Shown here piece by piece: positions 42,701 to 50,484 of a stretch of DNA of 64,000 nucleotides (position 1 is its first letter; every line of letters starts with the position of its first letter). Origin of the DNA: Saprospirales bacterium GYS_P2D (GTDB lineage: Bacteria; Bacteroidota; Bacteroidia; Chitinophagales; Saprospiraceae); assembly GCA_009833045.1 (NCBI GenBank), contig WUUP01000010.1, forward strand, positions 1 to 64,000. The letters are read 5' to 3'. The position numbers and the translations under genes were made by a program. Under the pieces are notes generated by a model. The model did not search any database. It was not told the origin of the DNA and saw only the letters and a list, made by a program, of their open reading frames with translations.

Positions 42701-43161
42701 GATTTAGAAATTATTGAATCGTACTTTTCACAGAGAGAAGAGCTAGTCCTTACCTTTATTTTAATCCTATACTTATTCTCAAGTTCCTTTAGATGGGACT
42801 TCTTTTTATATTCTCTTATGTACTCTGAATCTTTTGTGAAAAAAATTACAAATTTATCTGTTGGATATTCCTTGTATTCTTTTGATGTGATAAATCTTTC
42901 AACTGTATTTGTAACTTTAGTGCTTACGTCATTGACACTTTTTGATGTTAGTGCAGTTATTTGAATTCCGAGATTCAAATTGGGTTCATAAAGATCAATT
43001 CCCGGAAAGTTCTTTTTTTCGAAATTTAGATTAATAAGTTCGTTGTATCCATAAAGAAGTTTAAATAGACGTAAATAGAAACTTTCTGCTTCTTGATATC
43101 TCTGATCGATATCAATTATTCTTACAGCGTCTTTTATATATACATTAAATGATTTAACCAT
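39796..43161 (-). CDS. SMEK-domain / STAND-type P-loop NTPase, predicted antiphage effector
   Basis: 1121 residues, no signal peptide or membrane segment. Residues 1-150 match the SMEK domain layout: AESFYLRLFKLLYGY, LNFEKKNFPGIDLYE, then LGIQITALTS. The spacing of acidic residue, GIDL and QxT looks like a nuclease-type (PD-(D/E)xK-like) core with a Gln-x-Thr variant; this structural reading is mine. A P-loop follows (GSPCSGKTEF, ~220) with Walker B SILIIDDAH (~272), then ~750 residues that look helical and repeat-like. An N-terminal effector, central NTPase and long sensor tail is the STAND/Avs-type defence architecture. It is far more AT-rich than its neighbours, has many TTA, ATA and AAT codons, and stands between an efflux operon and a sulfur cluster. 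Horizontal acquisition is likely; target and trigger are unknown. Confidence 0.82.
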   Translation of the reverse strand: MVKSFNVYIKDAVRIIDIDQRYQEAESFYLRLFKLLYGYNELINLNFEKKNFPGIDLYEPNLNLGIQITALTSKSVNDVSTKVTNTVERFITSKEYKEYPTDKFVIFFTKDSEYIREYKKKSHLKELENKYRIKIKVRTSSSLCEKYDSIISKSRRNYLHEFIRAEMESDFRGVNALNYVSVLQNDFKDNSLYFTRDEISLKKEITHQISNSSKELLILGSPCSGKTEFAKSLSYEISFLHKVYYLDFFISDSTLETDGLMEDLYQLSFNHSILIIDDAHLNVKLLKRIRKKLFTFPWIKPIYIARPTNEIRSLLIGVPKFYIDNKTNQAQKVIGIVRKRTSQLLKSREWKIGNIEVVTNKYRNNLVKLSLALSHWIEKGSSIKFSELEESEILDNFFEDQNLSDFQTNALFISAYLGMHDIPTRMYRSGREEIPELEKIGLLQRIRKSEYYRYQHREIAKAIFQSCSIRNSFDDIDIGNWLTIYINEQPNISNLNINQLLIGLHEGRSKHIANILILDTVKSEILNLQTINTSEGTRNPLVQIISNNLNSIDKDNLSLYRNFIKYKLEKSPLLIYDSLDYEIYQSLKSDEEIGGQINSYIKKNKSPENSRQTRITELAKSISKKKFAEGTVHRILNTYDFPTWYLKVMELYELSQLSMVLSELNTSNQSRILLSGIVDILNFDKFINNNRRLTCDKIGIALREFQSIDDTIGTGIAHQLWEEPTIRSRFENSTKDSNLSSCLKALSDIRYINRPYSIKLLAELISEGIILNYLNREQSLGSIVLRVQELCKFDRFIDTIYPLLYYYFNSKRFHFLLQDCSKIETLRLIKLLLDNPKYNLKNGISTETEILINNRLAEFKSTYTDISTKQIEEFIRNNKFTKLEHYLTSIRKVNKHQVTSSFQKVDPAILFKATIKGPLSAYQITEQLYKFRTWLFLNREDNCDSLIETVFNKYLDYQVNQNSRFKQLPFEQFLSTFSYGLKINRGITKKYLEGRFLSKLSKSHTGSNSLSIIFQMLRRITDFEESYIDPVKTYLNNNLKNFVKDINDQDLTKSIPGIIELSKSQMNYEALKLLELSKEVLLKKIKLKSNQVTNIESIVRGLAVVDASIENKVSNELIASL

Positions 43162-43464
43162 TCTCTATTTTCTCGTGCTTGCCTGTAACTCACTTATATC
43201 AGATCAAATCCCCTTTAAATGATCTGCTTTCCTTGATTTCGCTCTAAATATAACAGAACGACAAGTACATATGAAAAATATTTCCGTCATTCATCCTGTA
43301 CGATAGTAAAGGGCCCCATATTTCACTTGCCCGATAGCTGTCTCAGATCTGAGTTCAATGATTTCTGTAATCTCGATCACGCTCTCGACGAAAGTCTCAT
43401 GAATCATTTTTAGGTTTGAGCTTGTTGTATTGAGTAAATATGTAATTAACAGTAATAAAGAAAA
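43162..43464. other. Intergenic region between the SMEK-STAND gene and thioredoxin
   Basis: About 300 bases that must hold both divergent promoters. A short minus-strand frame (ATG at 43405-43407, stop at 43291, 38 residues) has ordinary-looking residue content but no recognisable relative; it could be a gene fragment. No repeat or RNA gene was seen. Confidence 0.4.
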
Positions 43465-43779
43465 ATGAGCAACAAACAATCATTCTACGATATCGTCTCT
43501 TCTGAGCGACCTACATTAGTGGACTTTCATGCGACTTGGTGTGGACCCTGCAAGATGATGTCACCGATCCTCAAAGACCTCGCTGGCAAGATGGGCGACA
43601 AGGTCAAAATCATCAAAATCGATGTAGACAAGAATCAAAAACTGGCTAATAAGCTCAGCGTCAGAGGAGTACCGACATTAGTCATCTATCAAGCGGGCAA
43701 AATCGTCTGGAGAAAGTCAGGTGTGCAGTCAGTACATCAGCTCGAGCAGGCACTCAAACCTTTTTTGGCTACAGCCTAA
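43465..43779 (+). CDS. trxA: Thioredoxin
   Basis: 104 residues with the redox motif TWCGPCKMM (~25) and the cis-proline turn RGVPTLVIY (~72). It is a cytoplasmic dithiol reductant. It is the first gene of a plus-strand set with a persulfide dioxygenase/rhodanese protein and thiosulfate-type transporters, so it may regenerate sulfane-sulfur carriers there. Confidence 0.94.
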   Translation: MSNKQSFYDIVSSERPTLVDFHATWCGPCKMMSPILKDLAGKMGDKVKIIKIDVDKNQKLANKLSVRGVPTLVIYQAGKIVWRKSGVQSVHQLEQALKPFLATA

Positions 43780-43859
43780 AATCATCTCTGTGACAGTCGT
43801 CACATACGATATACAGAGTTTATCTGACATTTGTGCTAACAAAATAAATAAGTCGAATC

Positions 43860-45269
43860 ATGTACATAGAACAAATCTACACAGGTTGCCTTGCTCAAGG
43901 TGCCTACTACATAGAATCAAACGGAGAAGTAGCGATCATAGATCCCCTCCGAGAAGTACAACAGTATATAGACAAAGCCAATGATCGTGGCGCTAAGATC
44001 AAATACGTATTTGAGACACACTTTCATGCGGATTTTGTGAGTGGCCATGTGACGTTGTCAGAGCTCACTGGGGCTCCAATCATCTATGGACCTAATGCTA
44101 ATCCAAAGTTTGAAGCTATCATAGCGGAGGACGGACAGGAGTTTGTACTGGGAGATGTGACTTTTAAGGTGCTACATACTCCAGGACACACTATGGAGAG
44201 TACGACCTACCTCCTCAGAGATGTGGAGGGTGAGGATCATGCGATCTTCTCTGGAGATACTTTATTCTTAGGAGATGTGGGTCGTCCAGATCTCGCTCAG
44301 AAAGCAGCGAATATGACACAGGAGGACCTGGCAGCGACTCTCTATGATAGCCTGCGCAATAAGATCATGCCACTGGCTGACGAAGTGATAGTCTATCCTG
44401 CTCATGGTGCTGGCTCTGCATGTGGCAAAAACATGATGAAAGAGACAGTAGATACACTGGGTAATCAGAAGAAAGTGAACTATGCGCTCAGAGCGGATAT
44501 GACTAAAGAGGAATTCGTCAAAGAGGTGACTGATGGATTGGCACCGCCACCGTCGTACTTCCCTCTTAATGTCAAGATGAACAAAGAGGGCTATCAGGAC
44601 ATCGCAGATGTGCTCAAGCAAGGTAGCCATGCCATGAGTCCTAAAGAGTTTGAAGTGGCAGCTAATGAAACAGGTGCTGTATTATTGGACGTGAGGTCAA
44701 AGCAGGCATTCAGAGAGGCGCATGTGCCGAGATCGATCTTTATTGGATTGGACGGTAGCTTTGCACCATGGGTAGGAGCACTCATCGCTGATGTGACGAC
44801 TCCGATACTACTCATAGTCGATGAAGATAGAGTAGAGGAGGCAGTGACCAGACTCTCGAGAGTGGGATTTGACAATACGCTCGGCTATCTAAAAGGTGGT
44901 GTGAAAGCATGGAAAGAAGCAGGTAAGGAGGTAGATAGTGTGAGATCATGGACTCCATCTGAGCTCAAAGACATGATCGAGGCTGGCGAGACACCTATCA
45001 TTGATGTGCGCAAGCCGACTGAGTATCTCTCTGAGCATGTCATCAATGCGGAGAATGCACCTTTGGATTTTCTGAATGAGCATATTGCTGAGATTCCAAA
45101 AGAGAATGACTTTATCATCCACTGTGCGAGTGGATTCCGATCTCTCATAGCGAGCTCTATCCTGAAGGCTCGTGGCTATCATAACATGATAGATGTAGAT
45201 GGTGGAATAAAAGCTATGAAAGCTGATGGTATAAAAGTTTCGGACTATGTTTGTCCTACTACTTTGTAA
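43860..45269 (+). CDS. Persulfide-dioxygenase-like metallo-beta-lactamase fused to two rhodanese domains (CstB/BLH-like)
   Basis: 469 residues. The N-terminal MBL domain has the ETHE1-type motif THFHADFVSGH (~55), HTPGHT and FSGDTLFLGDVGRPD. Two rhodanese domains follow. The first (~265-355) has LLIVDEDRVEEA at the place of its active-site loop and lacks the catalytic Cys. The second (~370-465) keeps it in IHCASGFRS (Cys ~421). Family members oxidise low-molecular-weight persulfide to sulfite and can form thiosulfate through the rhodanese. Thioredoxin upstream and YeeE/YedE transporters downstream support sulfide/sulfane-sulfur handling. Confidence 0.92.
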   Translation: MYIEQIYTGCLAQGAYYIESNGEVAIIDPLREVQQYIDKANDRGAKIKYVFETHFHADFVSGHVTLSELTGAPIIYGPNANPKFEAIIAEDGQEFVLGDVTFKVLHTPGHTMESTTYLLRDVEGEDHAIFSGDTLFLGDVGRPDLAQKAANMTQEDLAATLYDSLRNKIMPLADEVIVYPAHGAGSACGKNMMKETVDTLGNQKKVNYALRADMTKEEFVKEVTDGLAPPPSYFPLNVKMNKEGYQDIADVLKQGSHAMSPKEFEVAANETGAVLLDVRSKQAFREAHVPRSIFIGLDGSFAPWVGALIADVTTPILLIVDEDRVEEAVTRLSRVGFDNTLGYLKGGVKAWKEAGKEVDSVRSWTPSELKDMIEAGETPIIDVRKPTEYLSEHVINAENAPLDFLNEHIAEIPKENDFIIHCASGFRSLIASSILKARGYHNMIDVDGGIKAMKADGIKVSDYVCPTTL

Positions 45270-45281
45270 AATCAAGCATTA

Positions 45282-45659
45282 ATGAACATAATCGCAAGCA
45301 TATTCAAGTCTAAGTGTCCGAAGTGCCGAAAAGGAGACTTGTTTACTAAGCCATTTGATATAAAAAAACCGCTCGACATGCCTCGCAACTGTGAGGTATG
45401 TGGGCAGCGGACAGAGCCGGAGCCAGGGTTTTATTTTGGAGCGATGTTTTTATCTTACATCATTTCAGGTTTTGCGCTCCTCTTTGTAGCATTGCCTTTG
45501 GTTTTTGTATTTGATTGGAGTGTCAATGCGACGATGGTAGCGGTCTTGTTTGTAGCGGCAGTATTCTATATTAAGCTGCTGAGACTATCCCGATCACTAT
45601 GGATACACATCAGTGTGAAGTACGATCCTGAGGCCGCTAATCAGACAGCATCCGCCTAA
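45282..45659 (+). CDS. DUF983 zinc-ribbon membrane protein
   Basis: 125 residues. Two CxxC pairs (KCPKCRKGDLF and CEVCGQ) form a zinc ribbon, followed by the DUF983 signature EPEPGFYFGAMFLSYIISG and two or three hydrophobic segments (~50-75, 78-105). The role of DUF983 is not known. Twelve bases separate it from the persulfide-dioxygenase gene, so it belongs to the same transcript. Confidence 0.88.
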   Translation: MNIIASIFKSKCPKCRKGDLFTKPFDIKKPLDMPRNCEVCGQRTEPEPGFYFGAMFLSYIISGFALLFVALPLVFVFDWSVNATMVAVLFVAAVFYIKLLRLSRSLWIHISVKYDPEAANQTASA

Positions 45660-45695
45660 GAATAGGTAGAATAATCACATAAAGAATAAAGAAAA

Positions 45696-46262
45696 ATGAT
45701 TGAATTTTTAAGCCAACCCTGGCACTGGTCTGTGTCGGGATTCATGATCGTAGTGGTCATGTTTTTGATGATATATTTAGGTAAGAAGTTTGGGGTTTCT
45801 ACTTCTTTTCAGACGATGTGCTCTGCCGCAGGTATGGGGCGAGTAGCAGACTACTTCAAGTATGACTGGAAGACCCAGTCATGGTTATTATTTTTTGTAG
45901 TCGGTAGTATCATAGGTGGAGCGATAGCATCGCAGGTATTTGGAGATCCAGAGCCCGTACAGATCGCTCAGTCTACGATCGATGATTTAGCAGCATTAGG
46001 TGTAGAGGCACCGACGACTGCGCTATATCCTGTAGAGCTTTTTAGCATGGAGACACTGGGCACTGCTCAGGGTATCATTCTCTTTGTTTTAGGAGGATTT
46101 TTCATAGGATTTGGGACGAGATATGCAGGAGGATGTACTTCTGGCCATGCTATCACAGGTTTGTCCAATCTTCAGCTACCATCGCTCGTAGCGGTCATAG
46201 GCTTCTTTATCGGAGGCTTGCTGATGACCCATGTATTGTATCCCATCATTTTTAATCTCTAA
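45696..46262 (+). CDS. YeeE/YedE (TsuA-like) sulfur transporter, N-terminal half protein
   Basis: 188 residues, mostly hydrophobic, with about five transmembrane segments. The conserved GGCTSGHAITG (~147) carries the Cys that relays thiosulfate or another sulfur anion in TsuA-type transporters. TsuA is one ~350-residue chain; here the function is split over this gene and the next, 12 bases downstream. The halves presumably assemble in the inner membrane. Confidence 0.9.
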   Translation: MIEFLSQPWHWSVSGFMIVVVMFLMIYLGKKFGVSTSFQTMCSAAGMGRVADYFKYDWKTQSWLLFFVVGSIIGGAIASQVFGDPEPVQIAQSTIDDLAALGVEAPTTALYPVELFSMETLGTAQGIILFVLGGFFIGFGTRYAGGCTSGHAITGLSNLQLPSLVAVIGFFIGGLLMTHVLYPIIFNL

Positions 46263-46274
46263 ACTATCATCCCA

Positions 46275-46688
46275 ATGAAAAATATAAGTTTCCTTTTCGT
46301 AGGCGTCCTTTTCGGTATCGTCATGACTAAGTCAGAAGCTATCTCATGGTACAGGATTCAGGAGATGTTTAGGTTTCAGAGTTTTCACATGTACGGTATC
46401 ATTGGAGTGGCAGTCATACTCGGAGCTATCATGCACTACTGGATGAAGCGCTCAGGATTTAAGACTGTAGATGGAGTGCCTGTGACATTCGCAGACAAGT
46501 CAAAGACTTACTATGCGAGCATTTTTGGAGGTACGATATTTGGTCTGGGCTGGGCGATGACAGGAGCATGTCCGGGGCCTCTTTATGTCTTATTAGGCCA
46601 TGGGCTATGGGTGGTCGGAGTGATCATACTTAGTGCACTGGCAGGGACGATCACTTATGGTATGGTCAAAAGCAAGCTCCCTCATTAA
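46275..46688 (+). CDS. YeeE/YedE (TsuA-like) sulfur transporter, C-terminal half protein
   Basis: 137 residues with four hydrophobic segments. The second signature GLGWAMTGACPGPLYVLLGHG (~95) contains the partner Cys of the sulfur path. It follows the first half protein at once and should pair with it. The following gene encodes a porin that could bring the substrate across the outer membrane. Confidence 0.9.
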   Translation: MKNISFLFVGVLFGIVMTKSEAISWYRIQEMFRFQSFHMYGIIGVAVILGAIMHYWMKRSGFKTVDGVPVTFADKSKTYYASIFGGTIFGLGWAMTGACPGPLYVLLGHGLWVVGVIILSALAGTITYGMVKSKLPH

Positions 46689-46757
46689 AAGTCTATTTGA
46701 TCAATCATTTCTGCGAGCAGAATATATAAATAAGCTGACAATCCTATTTTTGCTGAT

Positions 46758-47990
46758 ATGAGAAGCTATTTATGTATTCTGCTTTTTCTTTTGGCTGGTA
46801 GCCAAGTATCTGCACAGGAACTCACCATACGTCCTATTGTCAATCTGCAGCTCTGGAGTATTCATACTACTGGTCATGAGCTCTATGATGAGAGTTTAGG
46901 ACAGTATGTACCGGTTGGCGATCGACTCAATTTTCAGTTGCGCAGATCTCGATTAGGATTCAAGGGGAAGTATGGAGATCGACTGTCTTACTCTTTAGTT
47001 ACGGCGATAGATGGTGTAGGCCGAGATATCTATGTAGCCACCTACGGTCCTGCTAATAATGGCGCCAGTCCGACCCTGAGATTTTGGAATTCTTCTATCA
47101 ACTATAGGCTCACTCCTGACAACGATGCCCTTCATGTGAAGTTCGGTTATTTCGCTCCAGAGGTAACTCGAGAGTCTATCACCAGTCCATTCAGAGTGAG
47201 TGGCTTTGAGAAGCTCTGGTCACAAAACTATATCCGTCGTCATGTCGCTGGATCTGGGCCAGGACGAGTGATGGGAGTAGTAATTGGCGGTATGAAGATA
47301 GCTACGGATAGCCCATTAGCCGTGAGCTATGACTTCGGTATTTACAATCCATACTTCAATCAAAACGGCGGTAATACAGCAGGTGCTAATAGTAGTAATA
47401 TCATCTCTGGTAGAGTAGTCGCTCATATCGGAGACCCTGAGTTTAGTAAGTATGGTGCAGGGAGAAAGGATAATCACTTTGGTCAGAGGCGAGGAGTCAG
47501 CGTAGGTCTGTCTGCGACCTATCAAGGCGAGACGACCACTTGGGAGCAGAATGGACTCACTGCTATAGATTTATTAGCTAATTATGATGCACTCAGCTTC
47601 ATGGGCGAATGGGCTTTTCTAAATCGAGAAGGTGGCAATGCCTCTATGGATGCCACCGTCATCGGCATGAGAGTAGGCTATAATGTGCGACTTGATGATC
47701 AAAATTTAGAATTTACCATAGGTCAAATGATACTCAATGGTGCGACCTCGCAAGCTGATCAGGACGAAGCTATAGCACTGGGAGCATTCTATGGAGAGGA
47801 TCGCTACACAGAGCTTAATGTCAACTGGTACATGAATAAACATGTGAAGCTAAGTCTCTCGTATACGCTCAATAGTGGTGATCCTGGCTATTACGATTCT
47901 CCAGGATCGGGGAATAACTATTTCACTCAGGCTGGCGAGTCTATCACGAGAGGCGACTTCCTCGGTATCGGACTCAATTTTGTCTATTGA
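46758..47990 (+). CDS. Outer-membrane porin (phosphate-selective porin O/P-like)
   Basis: 410 residues. A signal peptide (1-20, ending SAQ) precedes alternating amphipathic strands (LNFQLRRSRLGFKGKYGDRLSYSL, then AFYGEDRYTELNVNWYMNKHVKLSLSYT). The chain ends in an aromatic residue (GIGLNFVY), as expected for a 16-stranded barrel. It is the last gene of the sulfur set and ends seven bases inside the convergent acetolactate-synthase-like gene. An anion substrate would suit the context, but specificity is not visible. Confidence 0.85.
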   Translation: MRSYLCILLFLLAGSQVSAQELTIRPIVNLQLWSIHTTGHELYDESLGQYVPVGDRLNFQLRRSRLGFKGKYGDRLSYSLVTAIDGVGRDIYVATYGPANNGASPTLRFWNSSINYRLTPDNDALHVKFGYFAPEVTRESITSPFRVSGFEKLWSQNYIRRHVAGSGPGRVMGVVIGGMKIATDSPLAVSYDFGIYNPYFNQNGGNTAGANSSNIISGRVVAHIGDPEFSKYGAGRKDNHFGQRRGVSVGLSATYQGETTTWEQNGLTAIDLLANYDALSFMGEWAFLNREGGNASMDATVIGMRVGYNVRLDDQNLEFTIGQMILNGATSQADQDEAIALGAFYGEDRYTELNVNWYMNKHVKLSLSYTLNSGDPGYYDSPGSGNNYFTQAGESITRGDFLGIGLNFVY

Positions 47991-49621
47991 TTAAAGTAGG
48001 CCGATAGTGTGCTGGTCAGTTCGTCATTTACAGCAGTAGTGATCGGCAGCTCGACCACGCAGAGCTCAGGAGAGTCGATGTATTGATTGAGGATCGTTTT
48101 GAGATACGTTACTGACTCTGGTCGATGACCTTTTATGCCAAAGCTTTCCGCCAGCATCTTAAAGTCAGGATTGCCCAGCTTTGTGCCGAATGATTTCCCC
48201 GAACTCATCTCTTGTTTCCATTCTATCAGGCCATAGTTATTATCATTGAATATGACGTACATGCACTTGACACCCAGACGATGTGCAGTCTCGAGTTCTT
48301 GGATATTCATCATAGCGCCACCATCGCCCATCATGGCCACGATAGGGCGATCAGGATAGAGCATAGATGCTGCTATGCCGCCAGGTAGTGAGATGCCCAT
48401 ACTGGCGAGTCCATTAGAGATGATACATCCGTTGGGGATTTGAGTTTGGTAGTTACGGGCGATCCACATCTTATGACTTCCGACATCGCTGATGACGAGT
48501 GCCTCATCAGGAAGGGTCTCGTTTAGTAGGTGGAGTACACCAGGTGCATGATATTCTTTGCTGTTTTCGGGGAGGGCGTATTTCTTGATACTTTGCTCGA
48601 TACGCTCCTTGATAGGAGTATGCCAGATATCGTATCGATCAGACATCGACGAGCGGAGAGCGCTTACGATAGAAGCTATATCACCTATGAGCTCCACTGC
48701 CGGTATATACTGTTGATAGACCTCTGCAGACTCAAAGTCGATATGTATTATCTTTTTATCTGCCTTTGGGTTCCAATTAGCCGGATCATACTCTGCAATG
48801 TCATATCCGACAGACAGGATCACATCCGCCTCTTCAAAAGCCTCGATGATATAATCTTTAAATCCCAGACCGACTGTGCCTATTGATAGATCGTGTCTGG
48901 CTGGGATGGCCCCTTTACCCATGAAGGTAGTAGCGACTGGTATCTGTGTTTCCTCCACTAATTTCAATAGAGACTGGCTACATCGGCTTCTTATAGCGCC
49001 ATTGCCTGCTATTATCAGGGGCATCTTTGCCGTCTGGAGGATTTCTATGGCTTGGCTGAGGGCTTTGGGATCAGCGGCTGGTCTGCGTACAGAGTATTTT
49101 GGGAGTGGTGCGAGATCTGTATTGACGGCCTGATGGGCCAGGTCTTCGGGCAGCTCTATATGTGCGGCACCAGGTTTTTCTTGCTCTGCTGTTTTGAATG
49201 CTTTCCTCACGGCCTCAGGTATGATCTGTGTGTCTCGGATCTGAGTATTATATTTTGTGATAGGCTCCAACAAAGCTATGACATCAATCATCTGATGACT
49301 CTCGTGATGAATGCGCTCGAGGCTACCTTGGCCAGTTATGGCGACCACAGGGCTCTTGTCGAGATTAGCGTCAGCGATACCTGTTAGGAGATTAGTGGCG
49401 CCAGGTCCGAGCGTCGATAGGCATACGCCTGCCTGACCAGATAGCCGACCCCATACATCAGCCATGAAGGCCGCCCCCTGCTCATGCCGAGTAGGAACGA
49501 ATTCTATCGTGGAGTCTGCCAAGGCAAACATGATGTCTTCATTTTCTTCACCTGGTACGCCAAAGATGTATTGTACACCTTCGTTTTCCAGACATTTTAT
49601 CATTAGTTCAGCTGCATTCAT
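47984..49621 (-). CDS. Thiamine-diphosphate enzyme, acetolactate-synthase-like
   Basis: 545 residues, the usual length of the catalytic subunit. The cofactor-activating Glu is in PTRHEQGAAFMADVWGR (~43). The middle domain is present, and the thiamine diphosphate/Mg motif is MGDGGAMMNIQELETAHRLG (~432) ending in NDNNYGLIEWKQ. It condenses pyruvate to acetolactate or a related reaction; oxaloacetate- or sulfoacetaldehyde-type relatives cannot be excluded, and no regulatory small subunit is encoded beside it. Its start codon overlaps the stop of nothing upstream; instead its own ATG region (49618-49621) holds the stop of the MscS gene, so MscS is translated first. Confidence 0.88.
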   Translation of the reverse strand: MNAAELMIKCLENEGVQYIFGVPGEENEDIMFALADSTIEFVPTRHEQGAAFMADVWGRLSGQAGVCLSTLGPGATNLLTGIADANLDKSPVVAITGQGSLERIHHESHQMIDVIALLEPITKYNTQIRDTQIIPEAVRKAFKTAEQEKPGAAHIELPEDLAHQAVNTDLAPLPKYSVRRPAADPKALSQAIEILQTAKMPLIIAGNGAIRSRCSQSLLKLVEETQIPVATTFMGKGAIPARHDLSIGTVGLGFKDYIIEAFEEADVILSVGYDIAEYDPANWNPKADKKIIHIDFESAEVYQQYIPAVELIGDIASIVSALRSSMSDRYDIWHTPIKERIEQSIKKYALPENSKEYHAPGVLHLLNETLPDEALVISDVGSHKMWIARNYQTQIPNGCIISNGLASMGISLPGGIAASMLYPDRPIVAMMGDGGAMMNIQELETAHRLGVKCMYVIFNDNNYGLIEWKQEMSSGKSFGTKLGNPDFKMLAESFGIKGHRPESVTYLKTILNQYIDSPELCVVELPITTAVNDELTSTLSAYFNQ

Positions 49622-50484
49622 GCTCGGGTACGGATTGGGTTATCTTGATAATTTTTGATTTCTATTACTTCTCGTGGTATGCGGATATTCTCTCGATGTA
49701 GTCGTTGTAAGATATTCGTCATTGCTTCTGATTTGACCTCGAGTCCGGAATACTCACCATGTGTATCTATCCAAAATCTCACTTGGATATCAATGGTATT
49801 CGGACCAAACTCTTCGATGTGAGTGGTGGGTGCTTTTTCTTCCAGCAGTATGCCGGGGACCTTCTTCAGTTCATCCATAATCATTTGTCGAGTCAGGGAA
49901 ATATTGGAGTCATAGTCTACACCAACATTAAAATCCATGCGGATATAGCCATCCTGAGTAAAATTGTATAAGGGGTTATTTATGATTTGTCCATTGGGGA
50001 TATAAACATCCTTACCGTCAAAAGTTTTGAGATGTGTATCTCTAAGACTCATAGATAGTATGGTGCCGGCGATACCTTTGGTCTCGATCACATCCCCGAC
50101 ATGAAATGGGCGTTTGAATGCCATCATCATTCCTGCGAGCAAATTTTCGCCTATATCCTTGAATGCAAACCCGACTACAAATGCTGTAATTCCTGCCGCT
50201 CCTAATAGGCTCGTAGCTACTCCCGTTTGGCCTATGATCCAAAGGAAAGTCAGCGCTATCAATATCCCATTGATCGTAGTGATGATACTACTACTGAAGT
50301 CGATCAGCAGCTGGTCATCAGCTTTTGAAGAAAAATAAGAGGTGAGTCTGCTACGAATACTTTTTAGTAAGTAATAAAGTAGGAAAGAGACGATGAGTCC
50401 GAGCGCTATCCGAGGAAGTACTCCTACTACGCCGTAATAGTATCCCTCGACAGTGGACATCATTTCTTGAGTGAGGTCTGACAT
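49618..50484 (-). CDS. mscS: Small-conductance mechanosensitive channel (MscS family)
   Basis: 288 residues. Three transmembrane segments (~18-40, 60-82, 88-112) end in the pore helix GAAGITAFVVGFAFKDIGENLLAG. The cytoplasmic beta domain (RPFHVGDVIETKGIAGTIL, VYIPNGQIINNPLYN) and an alpha/beta tail follow. It opens on membrane tension to release solutes during osmotic downshock. Its stop overlaps the start of the acetolactate-synthase-like gene (ATGA), so the two share a transcript. Upstream lies repeat cluster C. Confidence 0.93.
   Translation of the reverse strand: MSDLTQEMMSTVEGYYYGVVGVLPRIALGLIVSFLLYYLLKSIRSRLTSYFSSKADDQLLIDFSSSIITTINGILIALTFLWIIGQTGVATSLLGAAGITAFVVGFAFKDIGENLLAGMMMAFKRPFHVGDVIETKGIAGTILSMSLRDTHLKTFDGKDVYIPNGQIINNPLYNFTQDGYIRMDFNVGVDYDSNISLTRQMIMDELKKVPGILLEEKAPTTHIEEFGPNTIDIQVRFWIDTHGEYSGLEVKSEAMTNILQRLHRENIRIPREVIEIKNYQDNPIRTRA

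Noticed and set aside
43291-43407. 38-codon minus-strand frame before the thioredoxin gene
   Set aside because: Plausible residue content but no relative and no conserved motif; a gene fragment cannot be told from chance.
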